Shown here piece after piece: positions 38,778 to 47,347 of a DNA stretch of 64,000 nucleotides. The stretch spans positions 1 to 64,000 of the forward strand of contig DAOTJE010000025.1 of assembly GCA_035448545.1 (NCBI GenBank), read 5' to 3'. This DNA is from Anaerobaca sp035448545. Lineage in GTDB: Bacteria > Planctomycetota > Phycisphaerae > Sedimentisphaerales > Anaerobacaceae. A program made the position numbers and the translations under genes. The notes beneath the pieces are model-generated. The model did not search any database, had not been told where the DNA came from, and worked only from the letters and a program-made list of their open reading frames with translations. Every line of letters starts with the position of its first letter. The first letter of the stretch is position 1.

Positions 38778-39296
38778 TCAGAACCGGTTGACATGCACCT
38801 TCGCGGTCTTCAGTTCGTCGGCCCGCAGGGGTATTCTCCGCTCGGCCGCATAGCCGACCGCGACGATGGACTCAACCTTGATGTGCTCGGGTATGCCCAG
38901 GAGCTTCTGAATGTAGTGCTCGGAACTGACCTGGTCGTCGTGCATTCGCTGTCGCACCTGAATCCAGCAACTGCCCAATCCCAGCGACTGTGCCGCCATC
39001 TGCACGAGGATCGAAGCAATCGAGCAGTCCTCGATCCAGACGTCGCTCTGCGTGCTGTCGCCGCAGATGACGATTCCCAATGGAGCGGCCTGCAGAAAGC
39101 CGGCCCCGTGGGGCTTGCACATCGCTAGCTTCGCCAACAGTTCGCGGTCGTCGACGAAGATGAACTCCCACGGATCGATGTTCCGCGAGGACGGCGCTCG
39201 CAGCGCCGCCTCCTTGAGCCGCTCGATCTTCTCGGGCTCGATCGGGCGGTCGAGATACTGGCGAATACTCCGGCGATTCCTGAGCAATTCAATCAT
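38778..39296 (-). CDS. Nitroreductase family protein
   Basis: A 172-residue FMN-dependent nitroreductase-like protein. Family marks are RRSIRQYLDRPIEPEKI near the N-terminus, LRAPSSRNIDPWEFIFV, and ASILVQMAAQSLGLGSCWIQ, with the usual C-terminal VGYAAE motif. Such enzymes reduce nitro compounds, quinones or other substrates with NAD(P)H; the natural substrate is unknown. The ATG at 39296 is preceded by GGAG; a GTG 12 nt upstream (39308) is less likely. It is separated by 29 nt from gltA on the same strand, so both may share a transcript. Confidence 0.85.
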   Translation of the reverse strand: MIELLRNRRSIRQYLDRPIEPEKIERLKEAALRAPSSRNIDPWEFIFVDDRELLAKLAMCKPHGAGFLQAAPLGIVICGDSTQSDVWIEDCSIASILVQMAAQSLGLGSCWIQVRQRMHDDQVSSEHYIQKLLGIPEHIKVESIVAVGYAAERRIPLRADELKTAKVHVNRF

Positions 39297-39325
39297 GTCG
39301 GTCTCCACACGATGTCACCAGGCCC

Positions 39326-40621
39326 CTACGTGCGCTCCTCGATGGGCACGTACTGGCGTTCGCGCATGCCGGTGTAGATCTGCCGGGGCCGGCCGATCCG
39401 CGCCTTCGGGTCGCGGACCATCTCCTTCCAGTGGGCGATCCAGCCGGGCATGCGGCCGATAGCGAAGAGGACGGTGAACATATTCGTCGGGAACCCCAGG
39501 GCCGTGTAGACCAGGCCGCTGTAGAAATCGACATTCGGATACAGCTTGCGGCTGATAAAGTACTCGTCCTTGAGCACCGCCTCTTCCAGCCGCAACGCGA
39601 TGTCCAGCAAGGGCTGATGCGCCGCCTCCTCTTCGAGGATCTTCATGCAGATCTTCTTGATGATCTTCGCGCGAGGATCGTAATTCTTGTACACGCGGTG
39701 ACCGAAGCCGGACAGTCGGAAACTGGATTCCTTGTCCTTGGCCATGTCGATGTACTTCTTGATCTTCCCGCCGTGACGCTGGATCTTGCTGAGCATCTCC
39801 ATGACCGCCTGATTCGCTCCCCCGTGAAGCGGACCCCACAGGGCGGAAATACCGGCCGAGATGGACGCATACAGATTGGCGTGCGCGCTGCCCACCAGAC
39901 GAACCGTCGAGGTCGAGCAGTTCTGCTCGTGATCGGCGTGAAGGATCAGCAGCACGCTGAGCGCCCGGACGTGGTCCTCCCGCAGTTCGTAGTTGTTCAC
40001 GGGCGACCAGAACATCATCCGCAGGAAGTTCTCGCAGTACTTCAGTTCCTTTTTCGGATAGACGACCGGCTCACCGATGCTCTTCTTGTAGGCATAGCAG
40101 GCGGTGGTGCGGATCTTGCTGATCAGACGCGTGGCCGTCATGTCGATGTTGTCGCGCATCGACAGCAGATCGACATTCGGATAGAAGCTGCTCATCGCGT
40201 TGACCATCGTGCCGAGGATGTTCATGGGATGCGCGTCGCCCGGGAAGAAGTTGTAGAGATGGCGCATATCCTCGTGCAGCAGCGAGTGCTCGTTGAGCAG
40301 GCGAGAGAAATTCTCCCGCTGCTCCAGGGTCGGCAGCCGGTTATGCAGCAGCAGGTAGCACACCTCCGTGAACGTAGAGTGTTCGCAAAGGTCTTCGATG
40401 TTGTAGCCGCGGTAGCGCAGAATGCCCTTCTCTCCGTCGATGAACGTGATGTTGCTCAGGCAACTGCCCGTGTTCGCATAGCCCTGGTCCATCGTGATGT
40501 AGCCGGTCTCAGCCCGCAGTCTGGTGATGTCGATCGCGCGCTCGCCCTCGGTACCCTCGATGATGTCGAGTTCGAGTTCGCGTCCGTCGATGATCAGCTT
40601 GGCTTTCGGTTTCTTGGCCAT
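39326..40621 (-). CDS. gltA: Citrate synthase (type II)
   Basis: Citrate synthase condenses acetyl-CoA with oxaloacetate at the entry of the TCA cycle. The 431-residue protein aligns well with the hexameric bacterial type. The catalytic triad is His266 (LWGPLHGGANQAV), His308 (GFGHRVYKNYDPRAKI) and Asp365 (PNVDFYSGL). The N-terminal small beta-domain (KAKLIIDGRELEL) is present. AGAGGTG precedes the ATG. The nitroreductase-like gene follows on the same strand. Confidence 0.96.
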   Translation of the reverse strand: MAKKPKAKLIIDGRELELDIIEGTEGERAIDITRLRAETGYITMDQGYANTGSCLSNITFIDGEKGILRYRGYNIEDLCEHSTFTEVCYLLLHNRLPTLEQRENFSRLLNEHSLLHEDMRHLYNFFPGDAHPMNILGTMVNAMSSFYPNVDLLSMRDNIDMTATRLISKIRTTACYAYKKSIGEPVVYPKKELKYCENFLRMMFWSPVNNYELREDHVRALSVLLILHADHEQNCSTSTVRLVGSAHANLYASISAGISALWGPLHGGANQAVMEMLSKIQRHGGKIKKYIDMAKDKESSFRLSGFGHRVYKNYDPRAKIIKKICMKILEEEAAHQPLLDIALRLEEAVLKDEYFISRKLYPNVDFYSGLVYTALGFPTNMFTVLFAIGRMPGWIAHWKEMVRDPKARIGRPRQIYTGMRERQYVPIEERT

Positions 40622-40930
40622 TCACACCTCTTTTCAAGGAAGTCGCTGTACGCCGCCCGCCGGCGTGACCATGAAGGAATCTCCCCTTGGGCATGGCAAC
40701 CCGGCAGACATCCATCCCGTCCCCCAGGCGGCCGGAGCCGGGGCCGACGCGGGGATTCTACGCGATTCGCTGCTTTTCTGCAACAAGCCCCCCACCAGCA
40801 ACCCAACGGGGGTGATTTTGGACGTCTTCCGGGCAACGGCAGGTGTCTTCGAAAGATTTCTCGTTTTTTCTGTTGACAAGTCTTACATTTGTACGATGCT
40901 AATATCTGACATTTGTAAGAGGAGATGGCT
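40622..40930. other. Divergent promoter region between gltA and the BlaI operon
   Basis: A 309-bp region. The half near 40930 holds the promoter and two operator-like repeats of the BlaI operon; the rest should carry the gltA promoter. No gene is seen in it. Confidence 0.5.
40873..40917 (+). promoter_or_regulatory. Promoter with two BlaI/MecI-type operators
   Basis: A consensus -35 box (TTGACA, 40873-40878) is followed by an AT-rich -10 region around 40896-40905. Two identical ACATTTGTA elements lie at 40885-40893 and 40909-40917, 24 bp apart, flanking the -10 region. Their TACA/TGTA-like core is the kind of site that BlaI and MecI repressors bind. They sit just before the blaI-like gene, so autorepression of the operon is likely. 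Confidence 0.75.
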
Positions 40931-41305
40931 ATGACCAAGGAGCACTTGCGTGCGATGAGTCCGGCGGAAACCGAGATCCTGCGGCTGGTCTGGCAGCTCG
41001 AGGAGGCCACCGTTCAGGGCGTCTGCGAGGCCCTGCCGCCGGAGCGGAAGATCGCGTACAAGACCGTGCAGACCCTGCTGCGCCGCCTCGAGGAAAAAGG
41101 CTACCTCCAGCACAAAAGCGAAGGCAAAGCCCATGTCTTCGTCCCGGCGGTCCACCGCGAGCAGGTCGTCAAGCGAACGGTCCTGGACTTCCTCGACCGG
41201 CTCTTCGGCGGCGATCCGAAGCCCCTGATGCACTTCCTGGCGAGGGAAGGCCGCATCAATACCAAGGACATTGAGGAGTTGAAGAACCTGATCGACAAGT
41301 CGTAG
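40931..41305 (+). CDS. BlaI/MecI-family transcription repressor
   Basis: A 124-residue winged-helix repressor of the BlaI/MecI/CopY family. It starts MTKEHLRAMSPAETEILRLVW and shows KTVQTLLRRLEEKGYLQHKSEGKAH, the DNA-binding helix and wing, followed by a C-terminal dimerisation region (VLDFLDRLFGG). The usual switch is cleavage by a partner M56 peptidase, which is the next gene. ATG 40931 is favoured by the GGAG 6 nt upstream; the ATG at 40925 is too close to it. Confidence 0.9.
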   Translation: MTKEHLRAMSPAETEILRLVWQLEEATVQGVCEALPPERKIAYKTVQTLLRRLEEKGYLQHKSEGKAHVFVPAVHREQVVKRTVLDFLDRLFGGDPKPLMHFLAREGRINTKDIEELKNLIDKS

Positions 41306-41333
41306 CAGAACACCGATTGTGGAGATGCCGACG

Positions 41334-44300
41334 ATGGACGCCCTCCTGAACGAGGTTGTGCGTTATCTGGCCGCGCAAAGCTGGCAGATCGCCGTACTGA
41401 CCCTCGTGGTGGCCACCGCAACGTGGGCCTTGCGACACAAGACTGCGCACATTCGCTACCTGCTCTGGCTGATCGTCCTGGCCAAATGCCTGGTGCCGCC
41501 GTTCTTCACGGTGCCGCTGAAGATCCTGCCCCAGGCCGTGTCGGAGATGGTCCCGTCCATGTTGGCACCGCCCGTATGGAGGGGCGAGCATCCCGCCTTC
41601 TCCGGCCCGGCCCCCGTTGAAACTCGCGATTCGCAGCGGCCGGAACCCACGGCCTTGCCTCCCGTCCCGCCTCCCCGTCCGCGTCATCTCTCAACATCCG
41701 GATGGGTGGGACTGCTCTGGATCGCCGGCGCGGGAACCTATCTTATGATGAACCTCCTACGGGCCGTGCGCGGCCATTACTGGCTGCGCAGAACTCGTCG
41801 GCCCCTCCCACCGGATTTTGAGAGGGACATAGCGAACCTTCTGGGCGTGTACCCGGTCCGAAATATGCCGCGAATCTGGATCATGGAAGGCGTGGGCCAG
41901 CCCTTCGTGTGGGGTCTGCTGCGGGGGAGCATCTACGTTCCACCTGGGTTTCTCTCCATCCAGAATCCCCAGCATCGACGAGACGTCCTCGCCCATGAAC
42001 TCAGTCACATCGTCCGACTGGACGCAGCCGTCAATCTCCTCCAGGTCATCGCCCAAGCGGCCTTCTGGTTCCACCCGTTGGTTTGGTGGGCCAACTGCAA
42101 GATCCGCTGGGAACGCGAGAAATGCTGTGACGAAATGGCCATCGCTTATCTCGACGCCAAGCCCAAAGACTACAGCAGTGTCATCGTCAATGTGCTGATC
42201 CAGGCCCAGGAAGCCGCCCAGGCGGTTCCCTCGCTGGCCGTAGCCGGTCCGGTCAAGAACATCGAGGAAAGGATAAGAACCATGCTGAAGCCAGGAAAGA
42301 GATTCTACCGACGTCCGAGTTTGACAGGCGCAGGCGCCATTCTCTTCGCAACACTTCTGACGGTGCCAACCGCTCTGGTGCTGACCTCTCGCGCACAGAC
42401 AGAGGCCCCCACCAGATCACCAACCCCGCGGTCGACGCCGCTCCATGAAGCGGCTCGCAACGGTGACATCGCGACGGCCAAAACGCTCATTGCCAACGGC
42501 ACCGACGTGAATGCCAAGGACACCAGTCGGCTCGAAACGATGGGCATGACGGCGCTGCATTACGCCGTCATGAACGGTCACAAAGACATCGTGGAGTTGC
42601 TCATTGCCAGCGGGGCCGACCTCAACATAAAGAGCCAGGAGGGTGACACGCCGGTCGATCTCGCTGTGCTCTACTCCCTGAGACCTCAAGGGAAGGAGAT
42701 TTTCAGACTTCTCGTAGAAAAAGGCGCGCGAGTATCTGCCATCCATGCGGCTGCTTATCTGGGTGACGTGGATAAGCTGCGGACTCTCCTGGACCAAGGC
42801 ACAAATGTCGACGCCAGATGGGACCGCGACACGACACCGCTCTTCTTTGCGGTGATCGGCGGTCAGCACGAGGCAGCGAGGTTGCTCATTGACAGGGGCG
42901 CCGACATCAACGCCAGACAGATGAACAGCCCGTTGCCGCTGCTGCGGGTGGCCGTACAATTAGGTGACAGCGCAATGGTCAGGCTGCTGATAGACATGGG
43001 TGCAGATATCGAAGCCGGCAAAGAACCGGGCACCAATGTGCTTTCGGCGCTCGAATGGAACATGATGTCGGCCGTCAACTCCATCGAGCCCGGCAAGGAT
43101 AAGGTAGAAGCGGCCAGACTCTGGTGGGAAAGTAAGAGGGACATAGTCAACCTTGTGTTGGCAAAAGGAGGAAGCATGCCTCCGCGATTGGCGGCAGTCG
43201 GGGCGTCTCTTGGTCTTAAGGAGCCGGTTGAACTGGCTCTTAGTGAGGGTACTGATGTCAACAGGCAAGGGCAGGCGAGAGAAGACAAGACGTTCTTGCA
43301 TGAAGCAGTTGAGTCCGGCCAAAAGGAACTGGTGCAATACCTGCTCGACAAGGGAGCGAATATCGAAGCCAAGGAACGGCAAGGTTTGACGCCGCTCCAT
43401 AAGGCTTCGGCCGCCGGGAAAAAGGACATCGTGGAACTGCTTCTCGCCAAGGGCGCTGACGTGAATGCCACAGACCTCCAGGGGGCGACGCCCCTGTGGT
43501 ATGCCAGGAAGGGAGACCACAGAGAGATCGCCGAATTGTTGAGCCGCCGTGGCGCCCGGGAGGAGGCGCCTGCGGTCTCAGAGCAAGCTTCCGCGATCTC
43601 GCTGCACGCAGCGGCAAAAACCAACAACTTGGAGTTGGTGAAGTCTTTGGTTTCAAAGGGGGCGGATGTCAATGCCATGGATGACCGGTGGGCGGCTACA
43701 CCCTTGCACCTGGCGGCCTACTACAACCGTATCCGTGTGGTGGAATTTCTCATCTCCAAGGGCGCCAATGTCAACGCCCTGAATAAATGGAACCGGACAC
43801 CGCTCGACGAGGCCGTGGACCAGAATCGCGTCAACGTCGTGGAAATGTTGCGCCAGCGAGGGGCTAAGTTGGGTTCCTCTTTGGAGACCAGGAGGCCCAA
43901 ACCCGCCAAGTCGGTGCTGGAAAGCGCTGCTTACAAGTATTCGATACCCCGGAGGAATCTGGAAATACCGGAGTCGATGCAGCCGTGCGCGGCAAACCTG
44001 CAGAAGATCTACGCTGCCATCAAGAAATACGAGAAGGACAAAGGCACGCTGCCTGCCTGGCTCTCGGATCTCGTTCCTGATTATGTGAGCAAAGAAACGC
44101 TTCTGTGCCCTCACAATCCCGTGAGTTCCACCGTGCTCGATCGGTACAATGATCCAAGACTTCCCTGTAGTTACGCATACGAATTCTCGATGGGTCGGCC
44201 GCCTTTCAGGAGTAGCTCGGGCGTGACTCACCGGGACTGGAAGATCGCCCAGGTGAAAGTCTTCGGCGATGTGGTTCCCCTAGTTCGCTGCTTCACTCAC

Positions 44301-44468
44301 GGCTCGATCAACACCTCATGCCTCAACATTGATGTGACTGGCAGAGTCTACCTGAGTCAAATGGGGTTTGAAGACATGTTCGGCCCCGAGAGCATGGCAC
44401 AGAGGTCCGAGTTCAAGGCACAAAAGGACGCAGAGACAGAGAAGCTGCTGGAGGGTTCTCCGCAGTAA
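41334..44468 (+). CDS. M56 (BlaR1-type) membrane peptidase with ankyrin repeats and pilin-like tail
   Basis: A 1044-residue fusion. The first 320 residues are an M56 peptidase: membrane helices, a proline-rich loop (about 85-125) and the zinc site HELSH (His221, Glu222, His225). The peptidase part ends with another helix near residue 330. Then come about 500 residues of ankyrin repeats, with many units of the form ADVNAxDxxGxTPLHxA. The last 160 residues (CAANLQKIYAAIKKYEKDKG, SDLVPDYVSKETLLCP) resemble the C-terminal part of planctomycetal type II/IV pseudopilin proteins. The penicillin-binding sensor of BlaR1 is absent, so a different signal is sensed. GGAG before 41334 decides the start. 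It is cotranscribed with the repressor. Confidence 0.85.
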   Translation: MDALLNEVVRYLAAQSWQIAVLTLVVATATWALRHKTAHIRYLLWLIVLAKCLVPPFFTVPLKILPQAVSEMVPSMLAPPVWRGEHPAFSGPAPVETRDSQRPEPTALPPVPPPRPRHLSTSGWVGLLWIAGAGTYLMMNLLRAVRGHYWLRRTRRPLPPDFERDIANLLGVYPVRNMPRIWIMEGVGQPFVWGLLRGSIYVPPGFLSIQNPQHRRDVLAHELSHIVRLDAAVNLLQVIAQAAFWFHPLVWWANCKIRWEREKCCDEMAIAYLDAKPKDYSSVIVNVLIQAQEAAQAVPSLAVAGPVKNIEERIRTMLKPGKRFYRRPSLTGAGAILFATLLTVPTALVLTSRAQTEAPTRSPTPRSTPLHEAARNGDIATAKTLIANGTDVNAKDTSRLETMGMTALHYAVMNGHKDIVELLIASGADLNIKSQEGDTPVDLAVLYSLRPQGKEIFRLLVEKGARVSAIHAAAYLGDVDKLRTLLDQGTNVDARWDRDTTPLFFAVIGGQHEAARLLIDRGADINARQMNSPLPLLRVAVQLGDSAMVRLLIDMGADIEAGKEPGTNVLSALEWNMMSAVNSIEPGKDKVEAARLWWESKRDIVNLVLAKGGSMPPRLAAVGASLGLKEPVELALSEGTDVNRQGQAREDKTFLHEAVESGQKELVQYLLDKGANIEAKERQGLTPLHKASAAGKKDIVELLLAKGADVNATDLQGATPLWYARKGDHREIAELLSRRGAREEAPAVSEQASAISLHAAAKTNNLELVKSLVSKGADVNAMDDRWAATPLHLAAYYNRIRVVEFLISKGANVNALNKWNRTPLDEAVDQNRVNVVEMLRQRGAKLGSSLETRRPKPAKSVLESAAYKYSIPRRNLEIPESMQPCAANLQKIYAAIKKYEKDKGTLPAWLSDLVPDYVSKETLLCPHNPVSSTVLDRYNDPRLPCSYAYEFSMGRPPFRSSSGVTHRDWKIAQVKVFGDVVPLVRCFTHGSINTSCLNIDVTGRVYLSQMGFEDMFGPESMAQRSEFKAQKDAETEKLLEGSPQ

Positions 44469-44570
44469 GCCTGCAAGAGCTCAAGCATTGAGAGGCAAGG
44501 GTGCGAAATCGGCGCTGCCAATACAAGACACCGGCGGGGTCAACGTAGGCCTTGCTGGTTCTCAATGGTT

Positions 44571-44684
44571 TCTACATTCGTTTGTAGCGGGGTCCGCCGC
44601 CGCCTTCGGGGGCGGTCCAGCGGATGTTGTCGAAGGGGCACTTGCGCTGGCAGGTCTTGCAGTGCAGGCAGTTCGAGGGGTTGG
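44571..44684 (-). pseudogene. Detached duplicate of the ETF-QO gene 3' end
   Basis: A 114-bp stretch with 6 mismatches to 45619-45732, the last 37 codons plus stop of the ETF-quinone oxidoreductase gene, in the same orientation. Read on the minus strand it gives NPSNCLHCKTCQRKCPFDNI through a stop codon, with only one amino-acid change (Arg to Thr); the other four nucleotide differences are synonymous. It keeps the iron-sulfur cysteines but has no start, so it is a gene remnant. Together with the intact copy it bounds the MNT/HEPN pair. Weak similarity may extend a few codons further on the right. Confidence 0.85.
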
Positions 44685-44779
44685 ACAGGAGTCGCTTGAC
44701 CTTCTCTCGACCCCGGACTATATTGTTGAGGTGGATCGATGGTGATCGTCGATAGCGTGCCTCGCGCGAAAGCAGCCAT

Positions 44780-45109
44780 ATGGAATTGAGCGTCGAAGAG
44801 CAGACGGCCCTGTCGCAGGTGGTGCGAACCCTGCGCAGTCAATTCGGGGCGGTGGAAGTGATCCTGTACGGCTCTGCGGCCCGTGGGGATCTCGACGAAG
44901 AGTCGGACATCGATCTGCTTGTCGTGCTTCCCAGGCTTGATTGGACAATGCACAAGGATATCATCGCCGTCTGTTTCGATGCCGAGTTGCAGTGTGGCAG
45001 GGTTATCTCTGCGATTTGTTACACGACGGATGAGATAGAGCACAGCCCTCTTCGGTCTTCGCCTCTCGTCATGACGGCTCGCAGGGAGGGACAGGCTCTG
45101 TATGAGTGA
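44780..45109 (+). CDS. MNT-type nucleotidyltransferase (antitoxin-like)
   Basis: A 109-residue minimal nucleotidyltransferase. The active-site pattern GSAARGDLDEESDIDL has Gly31-Ser32 and the two metal-binding aspartates (Asp43, Asp45). In known pairs such as MntA/HepT, this enzyme AMPylates the HEPN partner to neutralise it; that role is inferred here. It overlaps the HEPN gene by 8 nt, so the two are translated together. It lies between the two ETF-QO end copies. Confidence 0.85.
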   Translation: MELSVEEQTALSQVVRTLRSQFGAVEVILYGSAARGDLDEESDIDLLVVLPRLDWTMHKDIIAVCFDAELQCGRVISAICYTTDEIEHSPLRSSPLVMTARREGQALYE

Positions 45110-45500
45110 AGATACTCGCAGGTTGATAGCTTATCGGCTTGACCAGGCGCAGGAAACACTGAACGCCGCGAGGGAGTTGGCGGCCGCCCGACATGAACGC
45201 GATGCCGTCAATCGCGCCTACTATGCGATGTTCTACTGCGGGTTGGCATTGCTCGCCTCCAAGGGACTTGGAGCCAGCAAGCACAGCGGGGTACTAAGCC
45301 TGCTCGGCCGGCATTTCATCAAGACGGGCGCCTTCCCTGTGGACTATGGCCGGTATTTGCGAGAGGCATTTGAGTTGCGCCAGGGTGCCGATTACCGCGA
45401 GTTTGTTCAGATTACGCAAGAGCAGGTGCAGGAAGTCATCGCACATGCTGACGAGTTCCTTCGATACACACGGCAAATGCTCGGGGACTCCCAACCGTAG
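45102..45500 (+). CDS. HEPN-domain protein (UPF0332-like), likely toxin partner
   Basis: A 132-residue all-helical HEPN protein. The conserved core is DAVNRAYYAMFYCGLALL, followed by a lysine-histidine turn (SKHSGVLSLLGRHF) and a second helix pair. In many HEPN toxins an Rx4-6H motif gives RNase activity. Here Arg38 is present but the histidine is absent at that spacing, so the nuclease role is not certain. It starts inside the end of the nucleotidyltransferase gene, which fits a toxin-antitoxin pair. Confidence 0.8.
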   Translation: MSEDTRRLIAYRLDQAQETLNAARELAAARHERDAVNRAYYAMFYCGLALLASKGLGASKHSGVLSLLGRHFIKTGAFPVDYGRYLREAFELRQGADYREFVQITQEQVQEVIAHADEFLRYTRQMLGDSQP

Positions 45501-45618
45501 GATGGCCGGATGGGTCATCCTACGGTTTCACGATCACAGACAGGATATCCACGCTGCAGGGTGCCCTTGCAGGCGCACCACAGACGAGCGTCATCATTCG
45601 CGCCATTCGGTGATGTTC

Positions 45619-45732
45619 TCTACATTCGTTTGTAGCGCGGGCCGCCGCCGCCTTCGGGGGCCCTCCAGCGGATGTTGTCGAACGGGCATTTGCGCTGGCA
45701 GGTCTTGCAGTGCAGGCAGTTCGAGGGGTTGG
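45619..45732 (-). repeat. Right-hand copy of the ETF-QO 3' end repeat
   Basis: The intact gene end matching 44571-44684 with 6 mismatches in 114 bp. Both copies are in direct orientation. The distance between the copies is 934 bp, and the MNT/HEPN pair fills most of it. Confidence 0.85.
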
Positions 45733-47287
45733 CCGGCTTGACCTCCCCGTGGATGGTTTCGTAGACGCCCGCGGGACAGAACGTGATGCACGGACTGCCA
45801 TAGACAGGCGTGCACTTCGTCTGGCAGATCGTCTTGTCGAGAATCGTCAGGTGCGAGGGCTGCTCCTCGCGATGCTCGGTGGCAGCGACCGCCGTGAATG
45901 TGTCCTTGTCGAAGTTCTGATTTGGCTTGAGACGATAGGGCGCGGTCGTCATCATCTCGTAATCGGGCTCGACCTTGAACTTCGGCAGCCAGCCGCCCAG
46001 CACCGACAGCGGCATGCCCTGCAGCGGCCCGAACTTGGCGATGGTCTGCCGCGCATTCCTGGCGCTCTTCATCTCTTTGGCGATGTTCGAACTCTCGACG
46101 TTGTCGGTGTATCGCCTGGCCGCCTCTTCGGGCTTGTCCATGCAGGTGACAATGGCCCTGGCGGCCTGGATGCCCGAATCGAGAGCGTTGTGCAGCCCCT
46201 TGATCTTGAGCATGTTGACGAAGCCGGCGCTGTCGCCCAGGATCATGACGTTGCCCTTGCCGATGCTGCCGGTGTGCGGATCGCGCGGGACCGCGTACCA
46301 GCCTCCCTCGGGAATCATCTTGGCACCGGCCTCGACGACCGTGCCGCCCTCGATGAACGGCTTGATATAGCGGTGCTCCTTGAGCCGAACCAGCGCATCC
46401 TGCGCGTTGAAATTGCGATACTTCCAGTCCAGCCCGACGATCATACCGACCGCCAGATGGTCCTCAGCGCCGGCGTAGACGATCCCGCCACCGAACATGC
46501 CGGGCCCGATGACCGGGGTCCAGATCGGATAGCCCATCGCATGCACGACGCGGCCGCGCGAGAAGTCCGCATACTGCTGCGGCGTGACCTTGATCAGTTC
46601 CTTGACGCCGAGCGAGTAGAGCTGATGCGATTCGCGCTTCAGGCCGGCGGCCTCCACAAACCGTTCGGTGACCAGGCCGTCACAGCCTTCGGCCAGCACG
46701 ACGAATTTCGCCTCAACGGTCTCGCCTTCGACGTAATTGGGCTGCTTGTGCCCTTCCTTGTCGATGCCCTGATCGACGAGCTTGACGCCGACGGCGGTTC
46801 CCGCGCCGTCCAGCACGACGTGATCGGCAGCAAATCCCGTCAGGACTTCCACGCCCTTTTCGCGGGCGATGCCGCCGAGCCATTTGGTGAGTTTGCTGAT
46901 CGAGAGCGAGTAGTCACCGTGGTGGATCATCTGGCCCCACCCGATGCCCATGGATCGGGCCATCTTGAGAGCCCAGAAAATGTGGAATGACATCTTCTGG
47001 CCGAGCAGGAACAGGATGTCGTCTTTATCGATCACGTTGGCCAGGACATCCTTGGCCTCAGGGGTCTGACGCCAGTCGGGCTTGGCCGCGTCGAGCAACG
47101 CGTGCAGCGGCTCTTTCTCGAGCACGGCACCCGAGAGATTGTGGTTTCCCAGATCGAGAGCCTTGTCGATGACGCACACGTCGATATCGGGCCGGAGGAC
47201 CTTCAGTTGGATCGCCGTCGCCAGACCGGCCGGGCCGGCGCCCACGACCAGAACCGAGACTTTGTTGTATTCGTTGTTGTTCGGCAC
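45620..47287 (-). CDS. Electron-transfer flavoprotein:quinone oxidoreductase
   Basis: A 555-residue ETF-QO, which passes electrons from reduced ETF to membrane quinone. The N-terminal FAD site is VLVVGAGPAGLATAIQL. The later FAD and quinone segments are MILGDSAGFVNML and KIKGLHNALDSGIQAARAI. The C-terminal 4Fe-4S cluster is a ferredoxin-like arrangement with cysteines in CQTKC, CITFC and CLHCKTCQRKC (Cys524, 527, 530 and 534). The C-terminal 37 codons are duplicated 1 kb downstream at 44571-44684. It lies 60 bp after the fused ETF gene on the same strand, so both are probably cotranscribed. Confidence 0.92.
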   Translation of the reverse strand: MPNNNEYNKVSVLVVGAGPAGLATAIQLKVLRPDIDVCVIDKALDLGNHNLSGAVLEKEPLHALLDAAKPDWRQTPEAKDVLANVIDKDDILFLLGQKMSFHIFWALKMARSMGIGWGQMIHHGDYSLSISKLTKWLGGIAREKGVEVLTGFAADHVVLDGAGTAVGVKLVDQGIDKEGHKQPNYVEGETVEAKFVVLAEGCDGLVTERFVEAAGLKRESHQLYSLGVKELIKVTPQQYADFSRGRVVHAMGYPIWTPVIGPGMFGGGIVYAGAEDHLAVGMIVGLDWKYRNFNAQDALVRLKEHRYIKPFIEGGTVVEAGAKMIPEGGWYAVPRDPHTGSIGKGNVMILGDSAGFVNMLKIKGLHNALDSGIQAARAIVTCMDKPEEAARRYTDNVESSNIAKEMKSARNARQTIAKFGPLQGMPLSVLGGWLPKFKVEPDYEMMTTAPYRLKPNQNFDKDTFTAVAATEHREEQPSHLTILDKTICQTKCTPVYGSPCITFCPAGVYETIHGEVKPANPSNCLHCKTCQRKCPFDNIRWRAPEGGGGPRYKRM

Positions 47288-47347
47288 TTTTTATTCCTCA
47301 ATCAAGCAGGGAACAAGTCCGAGGGGACCATTAGGACCGATGGCATT

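Noticed and set aside
38759..38788. 7-bp inverted repeat between the GH127 and nitroreductase genes as a terminator
   Set aside because: The 16-nt loop is long, the stem overlaps coding sequence and there is no T-run on either side.
44540..45043. 167-residue minus-strand open frame over the ETF-QO remnant and MNT gene
   Set aside because: It reads the remnant in the wrong frame (LELPALQDLPAQ) and is antisense to the nucleotidyltransferase gene.
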